In this document: positions 22,975 to 33,727 of the stretch, one piece after another
Layout of the letters: the number at the start of each line of letters is the position of its first letter
Numbering within the stretch: position 1 is the first letter of the stretch
The notes under the pieces: model-generated
The model's input: only the letters and a program-made list of their open reading frames with translations
Databases searched by the model: none
What the model was told of the DNA's origin: nothing
Assembly (NCBI GenBank): GCA_026874595.1
Contig: CM049313.1
Coordinates: 56,129,159-56,193,158 of the forward strand
DNA from: Sipunculus nudus
Lineage: Eukaryota > Annelida > Sipuncula > Golfingiida > Sipunculidae
DNA: 64,000 nucleotides
Direction: 5' to 3'
Made by a program: the position numbers and the translations under genes

Positions 22975-23925
22975 TAAGGATGGGTGCCTGTTTATCTTAT
23001 ACTTAACTTTATAAAGTGATGTACATTATAAAAATGGCTGTTTATCTTACTTAGCTTTAAAGTGTTTACAGTATGAGAACGGGTATTTATCTTACATATC
23101 TCTTCAGCATTACAGTGCTGTATGGCAAAAGAATCTGTTTATCTTACATATTTCTATAGCTTGAAAGTGTTGTACTTTACACAACTTGAAAGTGGCTGTA
23201 TAGCTTACATATCTCTGTAGCTGTTAAGTTTTGTCGCGCATAGGGATCAATGTTTATTTTAAATACCCATGTAGCTTGATATTGTTGTACAGCATACGGA
23301 TTTGTGTTCATTTTAAATTTCTTGATAGATTGAAAGTGTTGTACGGTGTTAGAATGTGGGTGTTGTTACGGGGTGACGTAAAAGCGGACCGAACTGTCTC
23401 GCTAGCGACGCTTGCTTTGCTAGCGAAGCGGTTGGTTCGGCGGACCAAACTGTCTCGCTAGTGAAGCTTGCTTTTCTGGCGACGCGATTGGAAGGCCGGA
23501 CTTGTACGCCACCGACCTGGGTTCGACTACGGGATCGGCCCAGGATTTCCCCCTCATTTCATTTGTCTTCGTAACAGTGTATATATTACATATGCCTGTA
23601 GCTTCAAAGAGTTGTACCGCATACGGCACGGTGTTTATTTTAAACGTGTACAGCTTGAGAGTGTTGTATGGCACACGGATTGGTGTTAATGTTAAATATC
23701 TTAATAGCTTGAAAGTGTTGTGCGGCTTAACGATTGGTGTTTATCTTAAATAGCTTGAAAGTGTTGTACTGCTAAGGGATCGTTGTTTATTGTATATACC
23801 TTAATAGCTTAAATAAAATGTTGTACGGTTTAAGAATTGGTGTTTATCTTCAATATCTTTATAGCTTTGGAGTGTTGTACGGCATAAGAATGAGTGCTTA
23901 CCCTTGACATCTTTACAGAATCTCT
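22975..23925. repeat. 54-bp degenerate minisatellite, split by a SINE
   Basis: About 14 imperfect copies of a unit around 54 bp with AGCTTGAAAGTGTTGTACGG, AGAATTGGTGTTTATCTT and AAATATCTTTAT. Copies run from 22,978 to 23,375 and resume at 23,577, with the tRNA-like SINE in between. Short open frames across it (23,231-23,753) are artefacts. Confidence 0.85.
23375..23576 (+). mobile_element. tRNA-derived SINE inside the minisatellite
   Basis: GC-rich island in an AT-rich array. Two tandem 56-bp copies begin CGGACCGAACTGTCTCGCTA (23,385) and CGGACCAAACTGTCTCGCTA (23,441). Box A-like words TAGCGAAGCGG (23,421-23,431) and TGGCGACGCGA (23,477-23,487) precede a B box, GGTTCGACTAC, at 23,520-23,530. 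The A-to-B spacing from the second copy is near 43 bp, as in tRNA-type pol III promoters. It has no poly-A tail; exact ends and target duplication are unclear. The tRNA of origin is not assigned. Confidence 0.65.
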
Positions 23926-25584
23926 TAATTCTGTCAGAAAGACAGGAACCAAAGGAACAACAACAATAAATCGTGGTCTTGAGCAGCTTACTGTAAACTT
24001 TCTCAACCGGCCGTAACCTTGACCTTTTAGCTCTTTACATTTCTCTGTTTTCACATGATATAATAAATACATGAAATAATTAATTAATAACTGACCATAC
24101 ACCGGTAACTTTTTATTTCAATCGTCAAACATGGTTTTATAAATATTCAAATAATAATCATACAACAGGTCGCCTATCTATTCACTGTTTAGTTCCATGG
24201 CTGCAATAAAAGTTCAGATAAACTTCACTTTAATGTTGAACACGTATGTGTGTGTATGTGTGTGTGTCTGTTGTTTAGTGTTGTATAGTTTAGCCCAATC
24301 TTGTCCTGAATAGCCTGGCCTCGTTTTTTATGTTATTTCTTGTTGTCCTTAGTTTTTTACTTATTGCCCATATGTAGTGTCCATTCTAACAGAATAAATG
24401 AGTTTACACTCTAGTTACAATCACTGCATTTACTCTAGCCAATGGGATCTTGCCAACTTTAAATGCCTTCGGATAGTCATGTTTTTTTTCCGGCTTATTC
24501 TCCCTACAACGGAATACTGTTTAACAAAGGCAACACTTTGGGTATTCTAGTTGAGAGATGAGTTGAACAACCAAACATACAAACGACTAAATAATCAGTA
24601 ATAGTAATGGCGGAAATCTACACATGGGCCCGCATGGGACATGGTGTTGGTAACATAATAACATAATGCAACAAAACGTAACACAGCAGTAAACTAATTC
24701 AGACGGCAACATCTGATGATTTCCCAATCTGCCAGGGATCATTTATTATATGATGTTACTTATTATTTGTTGACTTCCATTATCCCCGTTGAGTACGTAG
24801 AAGCTAAAGTCAGATATAATGTGGATTATTGGCACTGAAGGCTGACCATTTAACACTTAAAGACACTTTGCATTAAGATTTCATGGAGGCTAAAGCAGAT
24901 TTGCTTAATTAGATTTGTCTCCCACTATTATTATTGTATAAAAGCTCCCTAATTTCTGACATTTCAATATGTTTTCTGATTTGTGTATTTGTTTTATTAT
25001 ATTGCAATATAGTTTTTCATTCAATATGTCATTTCATTATACAATGACCTTTCAAACCGATATTTGTTTTATCGTTTGCATCAAATTCATTAACATTGAT
25101 TAGTATGTTATATTGACGTTTCATTGTTGGCATGTTTCTGGACTATTTATTCACAAGATAAGATGCATGAATATCACACTATGACTTTTTCCTTTATTTA
25201 TATATTGATAGATTAGATAGCTAGATTAGATAGTTAAATAAGATAGATTAGATAGATAGATAGACACGAAATAAAAATCTGCGTTTATTTTCGCGTGATA
25301 GTTTTCAGTATCGTATTATATAAAATTCGCGAGGAACAAAAAATGTAACTTTACATTTTAAAATATTGTTTGTGAAGGTTCTGTTTATGGTTATGACTAG
25401 ACAATGGCATGTATCGTTTTTTATTTCGTCAACACAGTACAGCTGTCGATTGAGTTTACTTAAACATGCATGGCCTGTGAAATATACACTGCTTTTGAGT
25501 AGCACAGGCCGCCGCTGTTTAACATATCCGTTCACTTATGGATGCTTAATTGGCAGTTTAGAAATTAGTTAAAGTACTAATGTT
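23926..25584. other. Intergenic with a GATA microsatellite
   Basis: AT-rich with no supported gene. TG-rich microsatellite near 24,246-24,272. Imperfect GATA/GATTA repeat at 25,207-25,263. Frames 25,305-25,535 (-) and 25,366-25,572 (+) overlap antiparallel and neither has a domain. Confidence 0.5.
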
Positions 25585-25698
25585 CAGGGGCGTCAATATA
25601 GGGGGCGATGGGGGGTAAATATCCCCCCCCCCACTTTTTGGCAAGGGGGGATGGTCAATGTATATATATTTGAAATGTGTTATACAGGTGCCATAAAG

Positions 25699-25753
<55 letters not shown>

Positions 25754-25820
25754 TATTGGAAATGTGATTAAGTATATATATATATATTTGAAATGTGTTA
25801 TACAGGTGCCAAAAAGGTAA

Positions 25821-25865
<45 letters not shown>

Positions 25866-25920
25866 GGTGTGTAGGTGAGTCATCCCCCCCCCCACCCTGG
25901 AAGGAAAATTGACGCCACTG
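25585..25920. mobile_element. Palindromic hAT-type MITE with near-perfect 8-bp TSD
   Basis: Starts CAGGGGCGTCAATA and ends AATTGACGCCACTG (inverted, one internal mismatch plus the end base). Flanks CTAATGTT and CTAAAGTT form an 8-bp target duplication with one mismatch. A CAG-start TIR plus 8-bp TSD is the hAT signature. The interior holds C/G runs, two copies of a GAAATGTGTTATACAGGTGCC segment and long TA microsatellites (25,701-25,748; 25,821-25,858), so it has seeded or expanded microsatellites. Non-coding. Confidence 0.8.
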
Positions 25921-26562
25921 CTAAAGTTGATATATTTAAAATATTTCACATATTCAAAATAGTTTTTAATGGTCCCGTATTAAGCCATGATTTGTAATTG
26001 TTCTACCTACGATCAAAATTCTGGGAAAGCTGCTGTGTGGTAGGCTTGTAGTTTCCCGTTACTAGGAGACCAGATGGGTGCTTTAAAGTCAGTTCAATCA
26101 AGGTACTTTGTATCCTTGAAGCTCTGTCGACGGAGTTAATCATCATTTTATACACTACATTATAACCCGAGTTTGTCACAAAAGGTGTCAGATGGACTTG
26201 AGGAATGCCTGTATAGGGATGCCTTCAATTACCTTGCATGTCACATCACGTGGTTCAATTAAGGTGGCATCCCTGGGAAAACTTCCTTCTGTCAGATTAA
26301 ACCAAAAGGTGGTTTAAATTAATCTTTTACCCCAAAAGTTTATTGTCCTATTTAAACCTTGATACAGTGTTATTTTATAGTATATGTATGGACGAAATAT
26401 TAATTCACTTTCGTGTTATTTTTATATAAACTAAAAATATGAAACTATTAACAAATGAGCTATTCTGACCACCCAGTTAGAGCACCCATTAAGAAGCTCC
26501 CAGGGATTATGTTTGCGGCTGATTTAGAATCTACTTTCGACACAATTTTATTTTGACAGTTT
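25921..26562. other. Intergenic, no gene
   Basis: AT-rich, unique-looking; no ORF or repeat recognised. Confidence 0.5.
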
Positions 26563-27446
26563 TTAGCTCGGCTGACTTTCAGTCATGCTGAGCTATAGCG
26601 ATCACTCTTTGTCCGTCGTCCGTCTGTCTGTCCGTCTGTCCGTCTGTCTGTCCGTTAACCAGGCACAAATCGTAAAGACTGGACCTAGAATCTTCATTCT
26701 TGACATTCTGAGAGGCCTATAAAAAGTCTCCATGGAAACCAGAAATTAGGTCTCTGTTACCCATATCCTTCGAGCTATGGGGCCCCAAAGTACCCCCCGC
26801 CCCGAATAGTGAAAATTCCATACAAAAACTTCAATATCTCATTACCTACATCACTGATGGTCGTGATTTTTGGCATACATATTGATCATGAGATGTTTCA
26901 TCAGTTTCTGCACACTGGGTGCGCCACCTCTATTTTTTCAAATTTTTACAAATTTTTTACTCTATTTTTGAGACCTGTAAAGATGTGGTTATCTGTCAAC
27001 AGGATACAAATTGTAACATCTGGACCTAGAATCTTCATTCTTGTCATGCAAGGAGGCCCATGAAAAGAGTCTGTGGAAACCTGAAATTAGGTCTCTGTTA
27101 CCCATATCCTCCAAGCTATAGGACTCCAAAGTATCCCTCAGAATAATGGAAAATTTGATACAAAAGCTGAAGTATCTGAACAACTAATCCAGACACCATG
27201 CTTCTTTGCATGGATATTGACCATTAAGTGTCTTTATTAGTTTCTGCAGACTGGTGGAGCCACCTGTATTTTTTTTTATTTTTTCTCTATTTTTTAGATA
27301 TATTAATACAGACACAATCTCAGCCTGTTGGTTAATCTGTTTGATGCTTCAGTTGAATGGGTATATACTACCATTCAGATGATAAAATTTCCTTTTGCAA
27401 AGATCTTCCCAGTCAGCTGAGCGTCATGACCTATGGGTCACTTGTT
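26563..27446 (+). mobile_element. HINE-like element, copy B
   Basis: 5' hairpin AGCTCGGCTGACT-TTC-AGTCATGCTGAGCT (26,565-26,594), then TTTGTCCGTCGTCCGTCTGT and further GTCC repeats to about 26,653. Two core units begin GTTAACCAGGCACAAAT (26,654) and GTCAACAGGATACAAAT (26,995), 341 bp apart. The 3' end has AGTCAGCTGAGC, the inverse of the 5' AGCTCAGCTGACT, then GACCTATGGGTC, a stem-loop, and ACTTGTT. This copy shows the full set of subterminal inverted repeats and the terminal hairpin most clearly. Confidence 0.85.
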
Positions 27447-27550
27447 AAAATACTTGGTTTCAAACATTCATTTCTTAGATGAGTGAAAATATTACTTACG
27501 ATATACAGAGTTCAGTTATGAATAACGGATTCACGACAGGTTATTATTAG

Positions 27551-28291
27551 TTAGAAAGAGAAACTAGACAGGGTGGCCCACTGGCTGCATATTTATTTAT
27601 AATTGTTGTTGAAATATTGACAGTGTTGTAACTATGAATGGTTTCAAGAAATTGAATAATTTAAATGCTTGAGATATATATATATATAAGACTTTGGTGG
27701 AGAAAATATTGGAAACTCCCACAGCTCAGAAAGTATGGGATAACAACCCCCCCCCCCCCCTCCAAAAAAAAATAGTATCGAGGTGAAATGGGAACATGTT
27801 TATAATGGAATATATAAAAGTACCTTAGACACTCATCTAAGAGAGTTTCAATACAAAATATTAAATAACTACATTCCTCCAAATGATCAGTTGTAAAAGT
27901 GGAATTTAAGGGAAACACCTCGATGTTCATTTTGTTTTGAGCATAGAGAAATGATATTATATACATTTCTGGGCTGTTTGGTTGCTAAAAACTATTACCT
28001 GAAAATAACTTCCTGGTTACAAAAGTATTATGTGAATTTACCACCAATAGCGCCATCTTTAATCATATATGGCATTAAAAGGTTGGTGAAGATAAAATGT
28101 TAATTAACAAAATTTTGCTGCTGTACAAATATGTCTTGTATAAAAAAAGATAGGGGTATCATTCTGCTTTGTTTGCTGTATTTAAAAGTATATCAATTGG
28201 TACTGAAAATGTTGGAAGATACATAGCTAATATAAAAGGAATTTTAAATATGCATTACCATAAATGGGGTGAATTGAACCAATATGAGTAA
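27551..28291 (+). pseudogene. Dead L1-like LINE fragment (RT motif and C-terminal knuckle)
   Basis: At 27,551-27,628 the frame reads RETRQGGPLAAYLFIIVVEI, the conserved RQG-PL-LF motif of non-LTR reverse transcriptases. From about 27,690 another stretch reads as the L1-type C-terminal region: KWEHVYNGIY, REFQYKILNNYIP, then a C-x2-C-x8-H-like zinc knuckle (RCSFCFEHREMILYTFLGC) and later HYHKWGELN. The catalytic part in between is deleted. A TAA interrupts at 27,894-27,896, a poly-C/poly-A expansion breaks the frame at 27,749-27,770, and further stops follow (28,101; about 28,151). Not functional. The LINE clade (L1/Tx1-like) is inferred from motif order. Confidence 0.82.
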
Positions 28292-30652
28292 AAACTGAAA
28301 ATTGTATACGAGTACAGTCATACTATGTATAGTCTGATCATTAGAAACATAACTTGAATCATACTTTACCTTCAACTATGTATAAGTATTTGTAATTGAT
28401 TGTTTGTTTGACATTAAAAAATCGCCTATGGTGAAATATCAAGTTAGCATTTAGTCATATTTTAATTATGTTTAATTGCGTGAAAGTGTCTCAAAAATTT
28501 GTATTTCTATCACTTCCTTATTCGTTTAAAAATACAAACTTTTCAAATATTACTGAAACAAAGTTTCAAATATCAATTGAAAGAAAGAAAGACACATAGT
28601 ACAGGTAAATAAAATGAATATTAAAATGCACCTTACAATTAAAAAGCTCCAGCTCATATCAGGAAACTATGCTACAATCGGTCAACCTACTGCATGCAGA
28701 ATTTGCCGTATACCCCCCCCCCCCCCCCCCCCCCCCATAAATCACATAGAAAAATAAGCAGTAAAATCAAATTAATTAAAGCAGTGATGAAAAATAAAAT
28801 GGTGATTGTGAAATTACAGTGTAAAAAGGCATTTTCGTATGAATCTAGGAAAAATGGAAGGTTTGAGGTTACTTAAAATATACATTTTCAATTATTCCCA
28901 CACATCAAGACTCATCTTGTTTTAAAAATAAAAAACGTATCCAGGTATGAAAATTCTTTAAACATGATAAAGTAATAATATTTATCTGAATTTTTTATTT
29001 TTTTTTATCCTTTTCATATCTAAGGGGTTAACTATTCTACTGTAAAATAAAATGCAACAAATGAGTGGATTCAATCCAAAGGGTTCTATAGTAAAAACTA
29101 AAACATATATACGGGCCATACCTATAATGACATGCATAGAGAAAAGGGTTATATGCACATACTAACACAAACGAGATCAGAGCTCAGTTTAGTTAAACCT
29201 AGAATATTTACATTTTGCAGTACATCCATACTTACAGCGACATATAGTCAGTTTTTGGCAAGATTGTGAAATGATAGGTTAACTTGTCCAGTTCGGCCGC
29301 TAGGGGTTCTCTACCCGCTGCCCTCCCTATAAGAGAACTTAATACCTCAGGGGTACTGCTAAGAACTGATAAACTCCTTAATTATGTGCTCAACCAATAA
29401 TGCATGAGAGGGAAGGGTTGAATCACATGATTCGTCTGCAATTTCTTCTTTTGCAACATGTTGGGGGTATATGAACATCGTAGAGCCTGCTTTTTACATT
29501 GGGAAAGAATGTTCAAATACGGTGTTACTTACTAGTGGTGTTACTTAGGAAAATGTCTCCTTGGTTAATGATTACTGGGTTAATTGGATGGAGACAAATA
29601 TCAGGCCAAAAATGAAACAATTTTTTATCCAGAAAAGCATGTGGCCTGACCCCGAACTTCTCCAACATCGTTTCTCGGACAAGTTTTCCTTTTGATAAAT
29701 ATCTAACAATATTGCGACTGCCAGGGGTATTTCATTAAATGAACGCAGTTCAAAACCCTTGCTTTTAAACATTTCAACCTCTTCAATGGGTGGCAGGAGC
29801 TAGTGGACTCTTTTGGGTTTGGTACAAGAAAAAATTCTTTTGGGTTTGGTGCAAGAAAATATCCTTGCAAGTCACACTCAGTAATAGCAAGAAATTAAAC
29901 AACAGGTAAAAAGAAGCTATCATCCTTTAATTTTTGTATTTTCTAAGGATTCAGATACCCTGCAAGTGAGCAAACCATCTGCTGATTAATAAAAATCTTT
30001 TTTTTATACGTCCTTGAATTTCTCTGGAGTTGCCATACATTCAAGAACGTCCTAAGTTATTCAGTTATTCCTACATGCGATGATGTTATTGCTTCAGAAA
30101 CATCATGATCAACAGTTCAATAACACATTAAGAACATCAGCTCACCTGAATCTTCGTCGAAAGGGTTAGCCATTCTTTCAATGACAATTTTTATCTTCTA
30201 TTTTTATGACAGATTTTTGGAAAGATCTAGATTGCTCATGATGTTCTTTTCCTGTCCTTCCATTTTGGGAACATCCATGCTCTAGCACGCACATTTCTGG
30301 ACTTGTTATGGTTGATCTTCCTAGTGCAGTTGGGGCTTCTGTCAGACCAGACCTATAGCACCTCTATATCTTTCACAATAGCACTGTCCTGCGCATGCGC
30401 ATGATCAATTGCAATAGCAGATAATAACCTCGAAATTTCGCATACTGCAAACTTCCCATTTTCGAATCCTAATAAGGATTTCTTTCAAGATAAGTCACGT
30501 TTTTGTAGTGGTCTGGAAGCCACCGAACGTAAATGGTGCAAAGATATAAGTAAGCAGCTCAAAAGGTATATCATAATGCCAGGCAAAGTTGGCCTCTTGT
30601 TCAGGTTTAACAAACATTAAAATTAGAAGCTCGAAACCAAATACCATATTCA
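28292..30652. other. Intergenic, probable LINE tail then unique DNA
   Basis: The first 150 bp may be the 3' tail of the LINE. A poly-C tract lies at 28,711-28,736. Two tandem copies of TTTTGGGTTTGGTNCAAGAA lie at about 29,811-29,861. Short frames (28,694-28,876; 29,572-29,772) lack motifs. No RNA gene seen. Confidence 0.5.
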
Positions 30653-31607
30653 AACATGTGACCCACGGGTCATGACGCTCAGCTGTTTAAGAAGACATTC
30701 GCAAAATTATTTTTATCATCTGGATGCCAAATTCTGTAGGTGGTATCCCATTAAAATGAAGCTAAGCTTGAAGGTTATTGGTAACAGAGACCTAATTTAA
30801 GGTTTCTTAGGAGATTTTTTAAGGACCTGCCTGGATGTCAAGTTAGAGAATCTAGGTGCAATGGTTACGATTTGTGGCCTGTTAATGGACACAAATATCT
30901 TTGAAGGTTTTTAAAGATTAAAAAACTGTATAATTTGAAAAAAAAAGTCCAGGTGGCGCCACCAGTCTGCAGGAACTGATGAAACCCTCCATGACAAATA
31001 TGCATGCAAAGAATCATGGTGACCAATGCATTAGTTGTTCAGATACTTGAGTTTTTGTAACAAATTTTTAATTAATCTGGGAGGGAGGGTTCATAGCCCA
31101 CAGGATATGGGTAACAGAGACGTAATTTCAGGTTTTCAAGAATTTTCAATGTTTTTCAAGATAGATGATTCTAGGTCCAATGGTTACGATTTGTGTCCTG
31201 TTAACAGACAACCACATCTTTGAAGATTTCAAAAATAAAGAAAAAAAAGGAAAAAAATTAAAAAACGCAGGTGGCGCCACCATTCTACAGGTAATGATGA
31301 AACATCAATGCATTAATACTTTAATAATATGAGCTTTTTATCAAATTTAAATTATTCTTGGGGGGGGGGGTACTTTAGAGTACTTTATCTCGGAAGATAT
31401 GGGTAACAGAGAACTAATTTCTGGTTTCCAAGGAGAATTTTCATGGATCAACTTAGATGTCGAGATAGAAGATGCCCTATTAATATACGGACGGACAAAC
31501 AGAAAGACAGACAGAAGCACAGGCAGACAGACGGATAGCTAGACAGACGGACGACGGACAAAGAGTAATCGCTATAGCTTAGATGACTTTCAGTCAGCTG
31601 AGCTAAA
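30653..31607 (-). mobile_element. HINE-like element, copy C (reverse orientation)
   Basis: Read on the minus strand: 5' hairpin AGCTCAGCTGACT-GAA-AGTCATCTAAGCT (31,604-31,576), then GTCCGTCGTCCGTCTGTCTA and more GTCC repeats, then two core units with CTGTTAACAGACAC-like starts (about 31,200 and 30,885, about 319 bp apart) containing GGTGGCGCCACC. It ends AGCTGAGCGTCATGACCCGTGGGTCACATGTT. Same family and layout as copies A and B, diverged. The plus-strand frame at 31,035-31,223 is an artefact. Confidence 0.83.
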
Positions 31608-33727
31608 ATATGAAACGAGGTTATTCCGTTTACCTCTTTGCACACAAGTCAACATAGGAAATGATCTCGTCATCATTTCCATTCGTATCTGCCACAATTA
31701 TTTGTAAATGACTTAACACGACTGATATACAGTACAAGCTGTCGTGTTTTCTTTGTCACATTAGATGAGCTAAGAAAGGACTCTATTGCACAGGAAGATG
31801 CTACCTCAGCCCTAGCAACAGACAATCCACTGTTTTTTTTTCTCAAAAATATCCTAGTATTTTAAATGTATATCGACGTCAATGTGAAGCCCACCAGATA
31901 AAATCAAATATTTGTTTTCTCCATAGACAGAGGGCCCTTGTCAATCAATTTGTCGACAATTACAAAAAGAGGTTGTCTGTGCTACTACGGGTATCTGTGG
32001 TGGATTTAGGGATGAAGTGCAATCCTTCATTTTATTCTCCGAGTGCTCCATGGTTGCCATCAGGTAAGAGTGACAGAAGAGAAGATGTACTCATCTCAAC
32101 ATTTGTCTTAAATCTTACACCCACCTGGTGTGCTGACCATTAACTGAACAGTTTATTTTTGTTCATCAAGATTATCTGAATTTAGTTGTTGGGGAAAAAG
32201 AAATGCAAGTCCCTTTAAAGGGTGATTTGGCTTTTGTTGCGTTTGTTTTGTAGTCTTTGTTGTCAATTGCTGCTACTTTAAATGTTCCTTTTCTAGGAAC
32301 AGACGGGCGAACTACTCACTCCCTTGAGATCCTGTTTACCACTGGTTTTCGAAGGTGCTGCGATATTTGCAGAACCCTGCCATAGGGCACAGTTATACCA
32401 TATTGGTAGAATGTCTGAATTACATAACGTTCTCTTGTCTTGGTAAAAGGGAGGAAACCGCCATAAACGGCGAGGGGCCTTCTATTTTTCAAGAATGCTC
32501 AATTGAATTAAATTCCTGTCGGTATGTAACCTGTAAAAGTTGTACCATGTCTGAGAGATTCCACACTTAAGTTTTGATTTAATATCAACACCATGCAGGA
32601 CCGGGTTAAAAAATTCGAGTAAATTTGGTGGCTACTTAATCTCTCGGGCAGTTATCTGTAAAACTTCCAATAAACTCATTCTCTTGCTCAAGCATCTGCT
32701 TGCGAATAACATTGCAGTGTATACTAGAATATCTGCTATATCACTTACTTCACTAGGCGCAGACAAGGCAGGGCTATTATCCTCTCTGGATGCAATGAAA
32801 ACATTTCAATAATGGTATGCCTCTGTCTCAGGTATGTTAGCCAGAAAATCTTTTGTCAGACTGGTTTTATTTATTGATGTTATATCTCAAACTGCTTACA
32901 TTGTTTCTTATACAATTCACAGAAGTCACCCATTTTAATTTTCATTATATGTTTCTGTTTCACTAAAATTTGTTTAAGTTCTTTAGAGACATGGGCAATC
33001 TTTTGCTAATTCTTTTTTCAGTTCCTGATCATATGTATCTGTTGATCTAAGAAATACTCTTTCTCTTTTATACAAGGCCATAGGAGATTGCGGATGATAC
33101 GTAACTTCTATAAAGTCCCCTGCACCGAGCTTTGCTAAAAGTTTATCCCCCAACAAAGTTGTAGTAAATAGTCTTAGCACACCTTATTTATTGTAACGTT
33201 GATGATTTATCAATATAAAAGCACTGTTTTATCTTAAAAGAATGTGTCCCCTATGGTTTTGCCTTAAAGCACTTATGTCTCCACATTTGAACGTGTGTAT
33301 CTGACCTTAGTTTCCACAACATCTGATATTATATAGATGTTCTTTCTTGAGCACATTCCGGTTTCATATTGTTAAACATAGAGCTGCAAGAATCATTTTA
33401 TTTTGCTTTATTCTTCCACAAAGTGTTTCCAGTTCCATTATCTCCATCAAGTCATTTTCGACCAAACATAAGAATGTATTTTAAGCAACAGTTGTGTATA
33501 TTGCTGTATGAAATGAAATGTCTCCTAGGCATTTGAACTTTTCTGTTTCCTTACTTTGACCAAGACAGCATTTGTCTCGGTTTGTTTGCCTAATGTTTGC
33601 TGTGGTGGAAAAGCATTGTTGCCGTGATTTCAAAAAATGTATTGTATAATACCAGTAAATGCTTCATGGACATCAGACGTATTGCATTTTCAATTTGATT
33701 TCTTATAGTCCAAGCGCATAAGATAAA
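31608..33727. other. Intergenic; two unassigned coding-like patches
   Basis: No certain gene. Frame 32,355-32,570 (+) overlaps a possible exon flanked by TTTGCAG and GGTAAAA, but shows no domain. A plus frame at about 32,627-32,812 (SRAVICKTSNKLILLLKHLL) is open but unrecognised. The best patch, 33,180-32,983 (-), is listed separately. Confidence 0.4.
32983..33180 (-). pseudogene. Unassigned coding-like fragment
   Basis: A 65-codon frame with globular-protein composition (LLAKLGAGDFIEVTYHPQSP, later YDQELKKELAKDCPCL then stop). It starts on a GTG rather than ATG and no in-frame ATG precedes it, so it would have to be an exon or a broken fragment, for example from a transposon ORF. Third-position use is AT-rich like its surroundings. 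Family not recognised. It could be chance, but the balanced amino-acid mix is better than for its neighbours. Confidence 0.25.

Noticed and set aside
23455-23545. Functional tRNA gene
   Set aside because: A B box is present but no paired acceptor or anticodon stem; it lies in a SINE with a duplicated head.
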